Below are positions 38,618 to 47,300 of a stretch of 64,000 nt of DNA, piece by piece; positions within the stretch are counted from its first letter, which is position 1, and each line of letters opens with the position of its first letter. The notes beneath the pieces were generated by a model that was given only the letters and a program-made list of their open reading frames with translations, was not told where the DNA came from and did no database searches. The DNA comes from Balneolales bacterium ANBcel1. GTDB lineage: Bacteria > Bacteroidota > Rhodothermia > Balneolales > Natronogracilivirgulaceae. Location: positions 1 to 64,000 of the forward strand of contig JARULB010000002.1 of NCBI GenBank assembly GCA_029688905.1, read 5' to 3'. Both the position numbers and the translations under genes were made by a program.

Positions 38618-39778
38618 CTACAACTCAAACGTGAATGATATCGGTTCTCCGGCGCCGGATTTCATCGTCATAGTTCCGTTCAGCTGGGCAGTAAATCCCC
38701 GGATGAGGGTCATGCCGGTGGAAGTCACCCTGGCCGGATCAAATCCGTCCGGCAGGCCATGGCCGTTATCGCGGTAGGTCAGTGAGATCAGGCCGTCGTC
38801 GGTTCGCTGCAGACTGATTTCAATTTTTTTATCCCGCACCCCGGAAAACGCGTGCTTCAGCGAGTTGGACACCAGTTCGGAGACGATGAGTCCCAGCGTT
38901 ACGGTATTTTGCATGGAGAGCTGCAACGGCTCAATCGAAAACACAAGTTCAGGCGCGATATCGGAGTACCCCTTGATCTGGGCCCGGCACAGCATGGGGA
39001 TATAGGTGTCAAGGGCTGGAACATCCAGATCCGTGGAGCGGCACACTTCGTCATGCAGCGAAACCATCACCTCGATACGGTGGGTGATGTCATTGAGCAG
39101 CTCATCCATGGGCCGGTCCGCGTCATCCATGAGCCGCAGGCTGATATAGCTGATCAGGGTGTTGAACTGGTTCTTGAGCCGGTGGTGCACATCCCGCAGG
39201 CGAATCTCCTGGTAGCTGACCCGTTTCTTGAGCTCCTCTATAAGCAGGATATTCTGCAGGTCGGTTTCGATGAGTTCCTTGAACTGATTCACCAGCTTCA
39301 CGAAAGTCTGGGAGTAGGGGTTGGCCTTGTTGTCCAGTACACAAAGCGTGCCGAACAGCTGTCCGTCCTGCCACTCAAGGGGCACGCCGAGGTAGGATTT
39401 CATGCCGAATTCGGCATGCGGGTTATTCCGCCAGAAATCTGAATCTTCGGTGTTCTCTACGATGACCGGCTGTTTTTTTCCGACCACCGATTCGCAGAAC
39501 ATGCCGATCCCCAGCGTGTCATAGGCTTCGTTGGTGTAGGGATTCTCATCGGAGCTGCTGGCCACGACCACCTCCAGGTTTTCGGAGGTAAAGCGGTTGA
39601 TGAGTCCGCCGGGAACTCCGATAATTTCGGCGGTAAGGTCAATCAGTTTCTGCCACTTCTGCTGAACCGCCTCGGGAATTTCCGGTTTGTTGTAGGATAC
39701 CGGAATTGTTACAAGGTGCTTTGAACCCTCAATTTTAACCCTGGCGTAGCGCGCCGGGGACTCTTTGGCCTGACTCAT
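38618..39778 (-). CDS. Soluble GAF sensor histidine kinase (HisKA_2 type)
   Basis: About 386 residues from the ATG at 39778; an ATG at 39832 and a TTG at 39868 are possible. A GAF domain spans ~30-170 (LIDLTAEIIGVPGGLINRF, YLGVPLEWQDGQLFGTLCVLD). The phosphoacceptor His is in RLRDVHHRLKNQFNTLISYISL, then the ATPase with LIVSELVSNSLKHAF and YRDNGHGLP. No membrane segment, so it is a cytosolic sensor. It is in the middle of the RiPP-like region but points away from both arms, so a role in their control is only a guess. No response regulator is next to it. Confidence 0.87.
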   Translation of the reverse strand: MSQAKESPARYARVKIEGSKHLVTIPVSYNKPEIPEAVQQKWQKLIDLTAEIIGVPGGLINRFTSENLEVVVASSSDENPYTNEAYDTLGIGMFCESVVGKKQPVIVENTEDSDFWRNNPHAEFGMKSYLGVPLEWQDGQLFGTLCVLDNKANPYSQTFVKLVNQFKELIETDLQNILLIEELKKRVSYQEIRLRDVHHRLKNQFNTLISYISLRLMDDADRPMDELLNDITHRIEVMVSLHDEVCRSTDLDVPALDTYIPMLCRAQIKGYSDIAPELVFSIEPLQLSMQNTVTLGLIVSELVSNSLKHAFSGVRDKKIEISLQRTDDGLISLTYRDNGHGLPDGFDPARVTSTGMTLIRGFTAQLNGTMTMKSGAGEPISFTFEL

Positions 39779-40018
39779 AAGTACCTGATATTTTATTCGA
39801 TAGCCGGGTCGGGGCCTGGCTATGCCTGACATGTCTCTGGATATGCTTGAACGTGCAACCTGGGCCAATATAAATATTCTATTACAATAATGTTATCGGC
39901 TCTGTCCGGAAATACTTAAGGGCGATTATTTATCGTATTGCACCGGATTGGCTTCCCCTCTGGGTTCATCCCTCCGCATCACGTTCGCTCACGAAAAGGG
40001 ATAAATCGGAACGTCTTC

Positions 40019-40480
40019 TCAGCGTATTCTGGAGACCTCCGCGTATTGATCCAGGCGGCCGCCGCCCAGCAGCACCTGTCCATCGGAAGTGAGCCAGGCA
40101 TGCGGCTTCATCGCTTTGCTCCTGGTCAGGTCGCGGCGCACCCCCAGGTGGATGATGCCGGCAATCCCGCGCCGGCGCAGCATGATCTTGCCGGCCGAAG
40201 CCTGCACCAGACACTTGCTGTCCCAGGGCACCCGACGGCTCACGGCCTTCACGGCCCGGATGACAGGCAGTACCTCCGGGCTGATAGCGGCACTGCCATG
40301 TCCGTTATCCTCCACCGCAACGGTCTTGCCCAGGAAACGCAGCAGCACCCGAAACGGCAGGAACAGGATCATAAAGCGGAAGATCGCCGTCAGCAGCAGC
40401 GCCTCCGCATAGATCCGCTGTTCGGCGAAGGGTTTTCGCAGGAATTGCGAAACGGCCGGTATGACGCCCCCTGGTTTCAT
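40019..40480 (-). CDS. Lasso peptide biosynthesis B2-like leader peptidase
   Basis: 153 residues from the ATG at 40480, which overlaps the stop of the HPr-kinase-like gene by four bases (ATGA). The family is a transglutaminase-like Cys protease that removes the leader of lasso precursors. The triad is visible: Cys90 in PWDSKCLVQASAGKIMLRRRG, His127 in MKPHAWL and Asp133 in TSDG. The N-terminal ~60 residues contain a hydrophobic stretch (LLLTAIFRFMILFLPF), also common in B2 proteins. With PqqD/B1 at 28579 it forms the pair that binds and cuts the leader. An asparagine-synthetase-like cyclase, the third lasso component, is not in the window. Confidence 0.87.
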   Translation of the reverse strand: MKPGGVIPAVSQFLRKPFAEQRIYAEALLLTAIFRFMILFLPFRVLLRFLGKTVAVEDNGHGSAAISPEVLPVIRAVKAVSRRVPWDSKCLVQASAGKIMLRRRGIAGIIHLGVRRDLTRSKAMKPHAWLTSDGQVLLGGGRLDQYAEVSRIR

Positions 40481-41718
40481 GACGGCGACTCCGGGCGGGA
40501 TGGTTCCATCACACGCGTCATGATGTGCCGCGCCGAGGCGCGCAGCAGCGAGAGGTCGTCCGGCATGGTAATACGGTAGACGGGAACGTGCTCCGCCAGA
40601 CGGCGGCAAAACTCCGGATCCTGCGGTGAGGGAGGCTGCAGCCAGTCGCGCCCGTAGAAATGGTTGGACAACGCGATTACCGCAGGCATGCCCTGCAGAG
40701 GCTCGATGACGGGATGAGAGAGTCCGGTCCGGCGATTTCCAAGTACAAGTATGGCGCCCAGCGGAGCCGGGTCGGGGTGGAAGTCCCCGGGAAGGAGATG
40801 TGCCGAAACCCAGAGTTCCGTATTGGCGGAGTCGGTATCCTCTTCAGTGTCGGCCACGTGGTTTTCAGGGGGATGGCTTGCAATCCCGGTCTTGCGCGGC
40901 AACACGTTATCAGAACGCCGCGCCTGCACGGGAACCAGTTCATCGCCCGGCAGCCCCAGCGTTTCGGCAAGCATGGGGGAGATTTTGATGCGCCCATATC
41001 CCGCCGCTATATGGGGAGGAGCGTGTCCTTCCCAGGGGCGGGGCGTCCCATTTATGTTCATGGCGACAGTGCCGGCCTCCATAGGGATGGCGATATCGTC
41101 GGAATGCATCGCCATGCCTTCCGCGGCCAGGGCGGCCGAAAGGCTCGACTTGCCGGCGCCGCTCACCCCCATCACCAGATACGAATGGCTGTTGGCGATC
41201 AGCGAAGAGGCGTGCAGCGCCCGGAATCCTTTGAGGTGCAGCGCTGCAGTTATGGCACCGTTGGCCAGGCCGAAGAACGTGTCGCGCCACTCCGGCCAGC
41301 TTTGGGATACCTGGATCCCGCTGCCGTCGGGATCGATCAGGAAATCTATTGTATGGCCATAACGCCCGTAGAAGCGCAGCATCCGGTGGCTACCGGTATC
41401 TGCCCACACGCGGCCCAGTGCATCGGGCGGCGGATCCGCTTTGGCGGGATCGTCGGTCTCCCTGGGCACAATACCCCTGTAAGTGATGGTTATGTCGGGA
41501 GGATGAGGATGCTGCCGGGGCGAAGCATCATCGGAGCAACCGGCACCAGGCAATTGCCTGATGCCGTGTTCCGACAACGGATACTGACTCAGCACCCGCA
41601 TGCCATACAGCCGATACCCCCGGAAATCGCGCGGCAAATCCTGCGGAAAGGAGCCTTCCTGCGATTCATCGGAACCGCTACAGGTCATTCGATCGGGTTG
41701 GGCATCCAGCTGTGACAT
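40477..41718 (-). CDS. HPr-kinase-like protein of lasso-type RiPP clusters
   Basis: 413 residues. The C-terminal half carries the HPr kinase/PEPCK-like P-loop GVSGAGKSSLSAAL (~184-197) and MHSDDIAI (~204-211) with the acidic metal residues. Most of the N-terminal region is variable. This is longer than and unlike the HprK of sugar regulation. Related kinases in paeninodin-type clusters phosphorylate the C-terminal Ser of the precursor; both candidate precursors here end in Ser. It starts 25 bases after precursor 2 and overlaps the B2 gene, so the three form one operon. An alternative start at the ATG at 41688 is possible. Confidence 0.82.
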   Translation of the reverse strand: MSQLDAQPDRMTCSGSDESQEGSFPQDLPRDFRGYRLYGMRVLSQYPLSEHGIRQLPGAGCSDDASPRQHPHPPDITITYRGIVPRETDDPAKADPPPDALGRVWADTGSHRMLRFYGRYGHTIDFLIDPDGSGIQVSQSWPEWRDTFFGLANGAITAALHLKGFRALHASSLIANSHSYLVMGVSGAGKSSLSAALAAEGMAMHSDDIAIPMEAGTVAMNINGTPRPWEGHAPPHIAAGYGRIKISPMLAETLGLPGDELVPVQARRSDNVLPRKTGIASHPPENHVADTEEDTDSANTELWVSAHLLPGDFHPDPAPLGAILVLGNRRTGLSHPVIEPLQGMPAVIALSNHFYGRDWLQPPSPQDPEFCRRLAEHVPVYRITMPDDLSLLRASARHIMTRVMEPSRPESPS

Positions 41719-41743
41719 GTGCAGAAAACATTTTCCGCCGGTG

Positions 41744-41929
41744 TCAGGAAACCTGCTCCGGAGCGTTCGGCAGCATCGGTGGGGCCTGGGCTTCGGTGCG
41801 GCTCAAATGCTCCTCCACAATCTGCGGTTTCTTCCAGGCTTTTCGGACGGGCGCATCGCTGTTGCGCCGACCTGCATCTGCTGCTTTGCTGTCGTTCATT
41901 AAATCTCGATTCATTTTTTGTGATTTCAT
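41744..41929 (-). CDS. Putative RiPP precursor peptide 2 (lasso-like leader, PPMLPN core)
   Basis: 61 residues from the ATG at 41929; ATGs at 41914 and 41899 would shorten the N-terminus. After a hydrophilic stretch it reads K-A-W-K-K-P-Q-I-V-E-E-H-L-S-R-T-E and then AQAPPMLPNAPEQVS. It aligns without gaps with precursor 1 from the Trp to the Pro after PPMLPN, and both end V-S. The predicted core after T-E has 15 residues, again with Asn at position 9. It is the first gene of an operon with the HPr-kinase-like and B2 genes and follows a T9SS cargo gene on the same strand by 55 bases. The product class is not known. Confidence 0.72.
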   Translation of the reverse strand: MKSQKMNRDLMNDSKAADAGRRNSDAPVRKAWKKPQIVEEHLSRTEAQAPPMLPNAPEQVS

Positions 41930-41982
41930 GGTGTAATATACGTCAAAGTGTGAAAAATGGCATTGGAGAATGGTTCGGCTGC

Positions 41983-42242
41983 GGCTATTTGACGACCGTC
42001 ATCTGCCGGGTGAGGATGACTCCTCCGGCTTCCAGGCGGTACATGTAGATGCCGCTCGACAGTCCGGTGGCGTCGAACGATACCTGATGGCGCCCAGCTT
42101 GCCGGGTTTCACTGACCAGCGTGCTGACCCGCCGTCCCAACAGGTCGTAAACCGTCAGGCTCACCGGACCGCTTTCCGCAAGTTCGTACCGGATCACCGT
42201 GACCGGGTTGAACGGATTGGGGTAATTCTGTGACAAAGTCGT
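41983..42242. repeat. Near-identical 3' gene segments (copy 1; copy 2 at 44322-44581)
   Basis: The 3' ends of two adjacent genes, coding for the T9SS sorting domain, match over about 260 bases with roughly a dozen single-base differences counted by eye. Sequence just upstream of the segment in each gene is clearly different, so the homogenised block ends abruptly. Confidence 0.8.
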
Positions 42243-44156
42243 CCGATGCGGCAACGCCGGGCCGCCCTCCCCGGCATCGGCAACCGAACCGGCCGTTACA
42301 TAAAACCGTTCCGTTGCGGTACCCGCTTCGGCCTTGGCCAACTCGCCTCCGGAAAGAGCGGTAGGCGAAACGGTACGCCTGGCCACTGCGCCGGTTTCGA
42401 TGGTGAATTCGTAAGAGAAGGAGGGCGAGATCGGTTTGACGATGCCCAGGCTGCGATCCTCCAGAAAGAGACTCTCCGCAAACGCAACATCCACATCGGT
42501 AGCGGTGATGGTGTAGGTTCCGGGGAGTGAGGCTTCCACATGCAACGGGATTTCCAGCGATTTATCCGCGGTAGTCGAAGGCAGCGGCATCATCCCGATG
42601 TCGAACAGATCTCCCGCTTTCTCGGAGGCAATCAGAGCGTAATCGGAGCTCAGCGGCATAAGCTGATGTGCGTCGCCGTAGGCTTGCTCCATGGATCCGC
42701 CCTGACCAAATACGAGCCAGGCGGAGTTGCGCATGCCCTCACCGGTCAACTCGAGCCTGATCCGGTTGTCCGGCTGCTGTTTGCCCATGAACTCGCCGCC
42801 ATTGCCCCGGGCATCAAGGGGGATGGTGAGGGAACCACCGGTACCGGCACTATGGACGAAAAACCCCTGAAACGGGGCAATCACACCATCCACAAGGTCA
42901 CCGGTTCCGGCACCCTCGGAATAACTTTGCCAGCTTCCTGCCCCCACGTCACTGCCACCACTCGCGCCGCCACCGTCATTTACATCCCAGACATAGACAA
43001 CATCGGTCAGGTTAGTTTTATCGAGCTGGGCAAACCGGATGGGAGCGGCAAACGGGTTGCCGGCAAGCGACCATCCATCCGCATTGCTGTTGATGTCGGG
43101 AGTGACCGCCTCTGCCGGTTCACTGCCGGTAACGGCAAGTGTTTTGGGGAAGCCTCCGCTGACGCCCTCCACTCCGGGGTCGTCGTCCTCAAAAACATAT
43201 ACCAGGAACCCGGTTCCGGGAGAGGTGTTCTGGGTAAGATCTGCAAGCGGGTTCCAGTTTGTCGCGTCGTTGCCGGCAGCATCGGCGTTCCAGGTGTACA
43301 CATTGGGAGATCCTTCGCTGCTGTTTCCACCGCTTGTTGCGCCCTGGGTCCAGATCGGGTCCAGCAGCGCCGACATCGTGACCTCCGCAGGAGCGGAGAG
43401 CAGCCGGTAGCCCTCCGCACCGTCCAAGGCGACCGAAACCTCACTGGCCGTTACCAGAAAGTTGTTGAAATAGGGCTGGCGGTTATCACCTGAGGCGAGA
43501 TCCGAAGCATAGAACCGGAACGCGTCAACGGCAGAGCTTGTCAGCGTAAATGTCTGGTCATAGCTTTCGGAACCGTCCCGCCCCGTGGCATGAATGCGCA
43601 GTTCCGTTTCGGAGGTCCGTTCGATGTGGATGGTCATGGCCTGGGTACCATAATTTTCGAACATCGGATCGCCGTTGATGGTGATCGTGGCGCTACCACC
43701 CATATTGACGTTGATGACCTGGTCTCCGCCCGTTCCCCCGACGTACAGGTTAAATCCCTTGTTCCCGGAACCGTCGGAATCCCAGTTCACCCCCCAGTCG
43801 AACTGCAAGGTTTGTCCGACCGAGAGGGGCTGCTGCAGACTCCGATCGGCGTTGACAAACGCGCCGGATCCGTCCGGATTTGCGAACAGCGCAAATGATG
43901 GGTCACCGAGGCCGGAGATATCGGCGTCACCGGGATCGCCAGTGAAGGCACCGGCAGAACCAGTACCGTCGCCGGAAGTGATAGACCACTCACCAAAACC
44001 GAACCCTTCGTTGCTTCCGTTGGTCCAGCCCGAGTAATTGGCCGCTTCATCTTCTGCGATGGTAAATTGTGCACTCGATTCATCCGCCGTACCCCAGGCC
44101 AGAAAGCCAGCAAGCAGCAGCGTAAGAATGGATTTGGATGGTATTACATGTTTCAT
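41985..44156 (-). CDS. T9SS-exported beta-sandwich protein
   Basis: 723 residues with a signal peptide (ends SSAQ). Residues ~30-235 form a jelly-roll-like domain (FGFGEWSITSGDGTG, LQFDWGVNWDSDG, SGDNRQPYFNNFLV) of the kind that binds carbohydrates. Residues ~240-465 hold the recurring module (GYRLLSAPAEVTM, IWTQG, GFLVYVFEDDD, GWSLAGNPF, YVWDVND, FQGFFVHS). The C-terminal ~90 residues are a T9SS type A sorting domain. It lies directly downstream of the amylase gene on the same strand and may bind the starch-like substrate or the cell surface. Its last 260 bases are nearly identical to those of the amylase gene. Confidence 0.85.
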   Translation of the reverse strand: MKHVIPSKSILTLLLAGFLAWGTADESSAQFTIAEDEAANYSGWTNGSNEGFGFGEWSITSGDGTGSAGAFTGDPGDADISGLGDPSFALFANPDGSGAFVNADRSLQQPLSVGQTLQFDWGVNWDSDGSGNKGFNLYVGGTGGDQVINVNMGGSATITINGDPMFENYGTQAMTIHIERTSETELRIHATGRDGSESYDQTFTLTSSAVDAFRFYASDLASGDNRQPYFNNFLVTASEVSVALDGAEGYRLLSAPAEVTMSALLDPIWTQGATSGGNSSEGSPNVYTWNADAAGNDATNWNPLADLTQNTSPGTGFLVYVFEDDDPGVEGVSGGFPKTLAVTGSEPAEAVTPDINSNADGWSLAGNPFAAPIRFAQLDKTNLTDVVYVWDVNDGGGASGGSDVGAGSWQSYSEGAGTGDLVDGVIAPFQGFFVHSAGTGGSLTIPLDARGNGGEFMGKQQPDNRIRLELTGEGMRNSAWLVFGQGGSMEQAYGDAHQLMPLSSDYALIASEKAGDLFDIGMMPLPSTTADKSLEIPLHVEASLPGTYTITATDVDVAFAESLFLEDRSLGIVKPISPSFSYEFTIETGAVARRTVSPTALSGGELAKAEAGTATERFYVTAGSVADAGEGGPALPHRTTLSQNYPNPFNPVTVIRYELAESGPVSLTVYDLLGRRVSTLVSETRQAGRHQVSFDATGLSSGIYMYRLEAGGVILTRQMTVVK

Positions 44157-44323
44157 GAGGATCGTGGTTTGTGTGTTGGAATCGTATCAGCTAATTCATT
44201 GGGCCGGGATACCGCAACCTTTGAGCAGGCCCGGAAGTTCGTTGTGGGTCGGCTGCGCCGTTAGACCCGAAGTTCTGTTGCAATGGGCCGCCCCGCGAGG
44301 CCGGGTCACGAGGCGGCGCAAGG

Positions 44324-47300
44324 CTATTTGACGACCGTCATCTGCCGGGTGAGGGTGATTCCTCCGGCTTCCAGGCGGTACATATAGATGCCGCTCGACA
44401 GTCCGGAAGCGTCGAACGATACCTGATGGCGCCCAGCCTGCCGGGTCTCACCGACCAGCGTGCTGACCCGCCGTCCCAGCAGGTCGTAAACCGTCAGGCT
44501 CACCGGACCGCTTTCCGCAAGTTCGTACCGGATCACTGTGACCGGATTGAACGGATTGGGGTAATTCTGTGACAAAGCCGTTTCTGAAGGCAATCCGGAG
44601 GGTGGTTCGGCGGGAAGGGGAGACCCGTACGTGAGATACAGCTCAGGTCCGTTGGCAGCAGCGAGGTCATGCCCGGAAGCTTTCTGTGGACCGGAGGGAG
44701 CAGGCCGCGCATCCGGCCGTGCGGGTGCCTTGGCGGCAGGCCCATCCAGTGTGAACTCATATTCCATGCCGCCGACCACCGGCAGACGCGCCCCGGTCCG
44801 GCGGTCCTCCAGATAAAGCCCATCCCGGAAACCGAGCTGCACATCGGTGGCGGTAAGGGTGTAGGTGCCGGGTTGTGACGCCTCAACATGAAGCGGGTAC
44901 CGAAGCCCGTTGCGGTCCGTCAGCGATCCCGGATCCGGAAGCACGCTGATGTCCAGCAGCTCGTCGCCTTTCTGTCCGGCCAGCAGGACGTACTGCACCG
45001 ACATGGGCATCAGTTGGTAGGCATCGCCGTAAACGCGGTCAAGCGAGCCCTGCGGACCAAATCCGAACCAGGCGGAGTTGCGCATTCCCTCTCCGCTGAG
45101 TTCCAGCCGCACCAGGTCTCTGTCCGCCTGTTTCCCCAGAAACGACCCGCCGCTGGTTCGAGCCTGATCATGAAACGCTACCGAAGCGCTGCCTCCCGCC
45201 TCATTATGCACAAAAAAGGCCTGGAACGGAGCGATGATACCGTCGGAGAGGTCACCGGCTCCGACACCACCCGACCAGGTCCGCCAGCTTCCGGCTCCGG
45301 GATCATTCTCCCCGGTTTGTTCCATGCCGCTGTCGTAATTGACATCCCAGACATAGGCCACATCGGAGAGTCCCGTGCGGCCCAGGTCATCGAACCGGAC
45401 CGGGGCGCTGTAGGGGTTGCCCAGCAGCGACCATCCGTCTTCGGTTTCATTCACGTCGGCGGTGTGGTCCGCGGTATTTCCCGCTCCGGTCACGGCCAGC
45501 ATTTTCGGAAAGCCGTAGTGCGAACCGGAATCGTTGGGGTCGTCGTCTTCAAATACATAGGCCAGCAGACCGGTGCCCGGGGCAATGGTCTGATCAAGAT
45601 CATCGGCCGCCGTCCAGTCGCCGGATGTCTCATCCCATACAAACACATTCGATTCGGCTGCCCCGGGGACATTGGAATTGAGCGGGCCCTGGGTCCAGAT
45701 CGGATCCAGCAGCGCCGACATGGTGACCTCCGCAGGAGCGGAGAGCATCCGGAAACCGGGGGTGCCGGTGAGAGCCACCATAAAGGCCTCATCGCTTTCC
45801 CCAAATTGCAGCGCAGGACCGGTAAAGGGTCCGCCATCGGCCTCGTGGAGCCGCGCGCCGAAGCCGGCGTTTCCGTCGAGATACCCGGGGACGGTTACAT
45901 CCGAAAAGAAACCCGAATTCGATACGATGAACGCCATGCCCCGCACACTCACGGTGGGAAGGCCGTCCAGCCCAAGCGCCTCTTTGGAAATGGCGATTTC
46001 GTAGCCCTGCCGCTCATTGCCGCTGTTCAGCACCGCGTAGGTGACAGACCCGGCCGGGAAGACATCCGCCGCAGCAGGACCCGTAACCGAACCTCCGCCG
46101 TCTTCGGCGCCATCCGACGCAGGGAGCACCAGAAAGCCGGAGGCGTCCGCGCCATTTACGGCACCGCTGTAGTCGGCCATGGAGAGCACTACCCGTCGCC
46201 CTACGCCGTCCGGACCGGGCGCGCCGTAGAGGGTCATGCCCAAATCCACCTCGAAATCCATGGTAAAGGAGCCGGATGGGTAGCCTTCAGGCGATTGATT
46301 CCCAGAAGCGGCAAGGAAGCCCGCTGCCCCCGGCACACCGCCCAGCGGCTGACCCGGAGCCACACCGTTGCGTTCCGAAAAATCGAGCATGATGCCGATG
46401 GCGTCGCTGTCGCTGAGTACCAGCGTTGCGTCAACGCCGATATAGACCGAATCGGCGTCGTCGTAGAAATAGAGGGCGTCAACGGTTTTGCCGGCGCCAA
46501 AGCCGAGGTTGTCGTTCAGGCGGGAGGCCAGCATCCGGTACCCGGGGTCGTTCAGGCGTCCGTTCACCCGGACGGGCGGTGCCTCGGAGGGATCCAGCAC
46601 GCTGATGGTTTCGGAGGCGGAGGTGTGCTCGCCGTTGCCGTGGTGAACCAGCTGCGCGGTGACCGTATACGTGTCGGCGTCATCCAGCGAAAATCCGTCA
46701 AAAGAGACGTTGCGCTGCTCTCCGCCGCCCAGGTTCACCGTCACCGTATCGGTATGGACAATTTCGGTGTTGTTCAGAACCACGGAATGCCCGCTTTTGG
46801 AGTCGGTACTGACCGCCTTGCCCTGCCCGGACTCCCGTGTTACGGTCAGCGCTACGGTTACCTCCTGCTGCAGAGTGGCATCGCTCGCCAGGTCGGCGCC
46901 GGCCAGAATCTCCTCGCCTGTCAGATACTCGGCATGCAGGCCGCTGAGGCCGGTCAGGCGTACACCGGTATCCAGTTCGAAGTCATAATCCACCGGCACA
47001 AAGATGGAATAGGAGTTCGACCGGGTGGGTATCAGCACACGGCTGTCGCCAAAGACGGTCAGGGTATCGCTCACATTTCCGGTGATGTCAACCAGCTGCC
47101 TGTTGCGCCAGTCGTCGCGGATGTTGGTCACCCATACACCGATATTAAACTCGGGGTGCTTGTTGATGGCGACGATCAGGCCGGTGTAGTCGTCGGTTCC
47201 GTCCCGTTGCATCACGTAGACCTGCCGCTCGTCGGTGGATTGAAAGCCGGGCCAGTGCACATCCCCCCGGGCAGTGAGAATATGATGACCGCCGGAGGCG

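Noticed and set aside
41744-41929. Canonical lasso peptide core
   Set aside because: The predicted core has no Asp or Glu at positions 7-9 for the isopeptide ring and no cyclase is present, so only a lasso-like leader is claimed.
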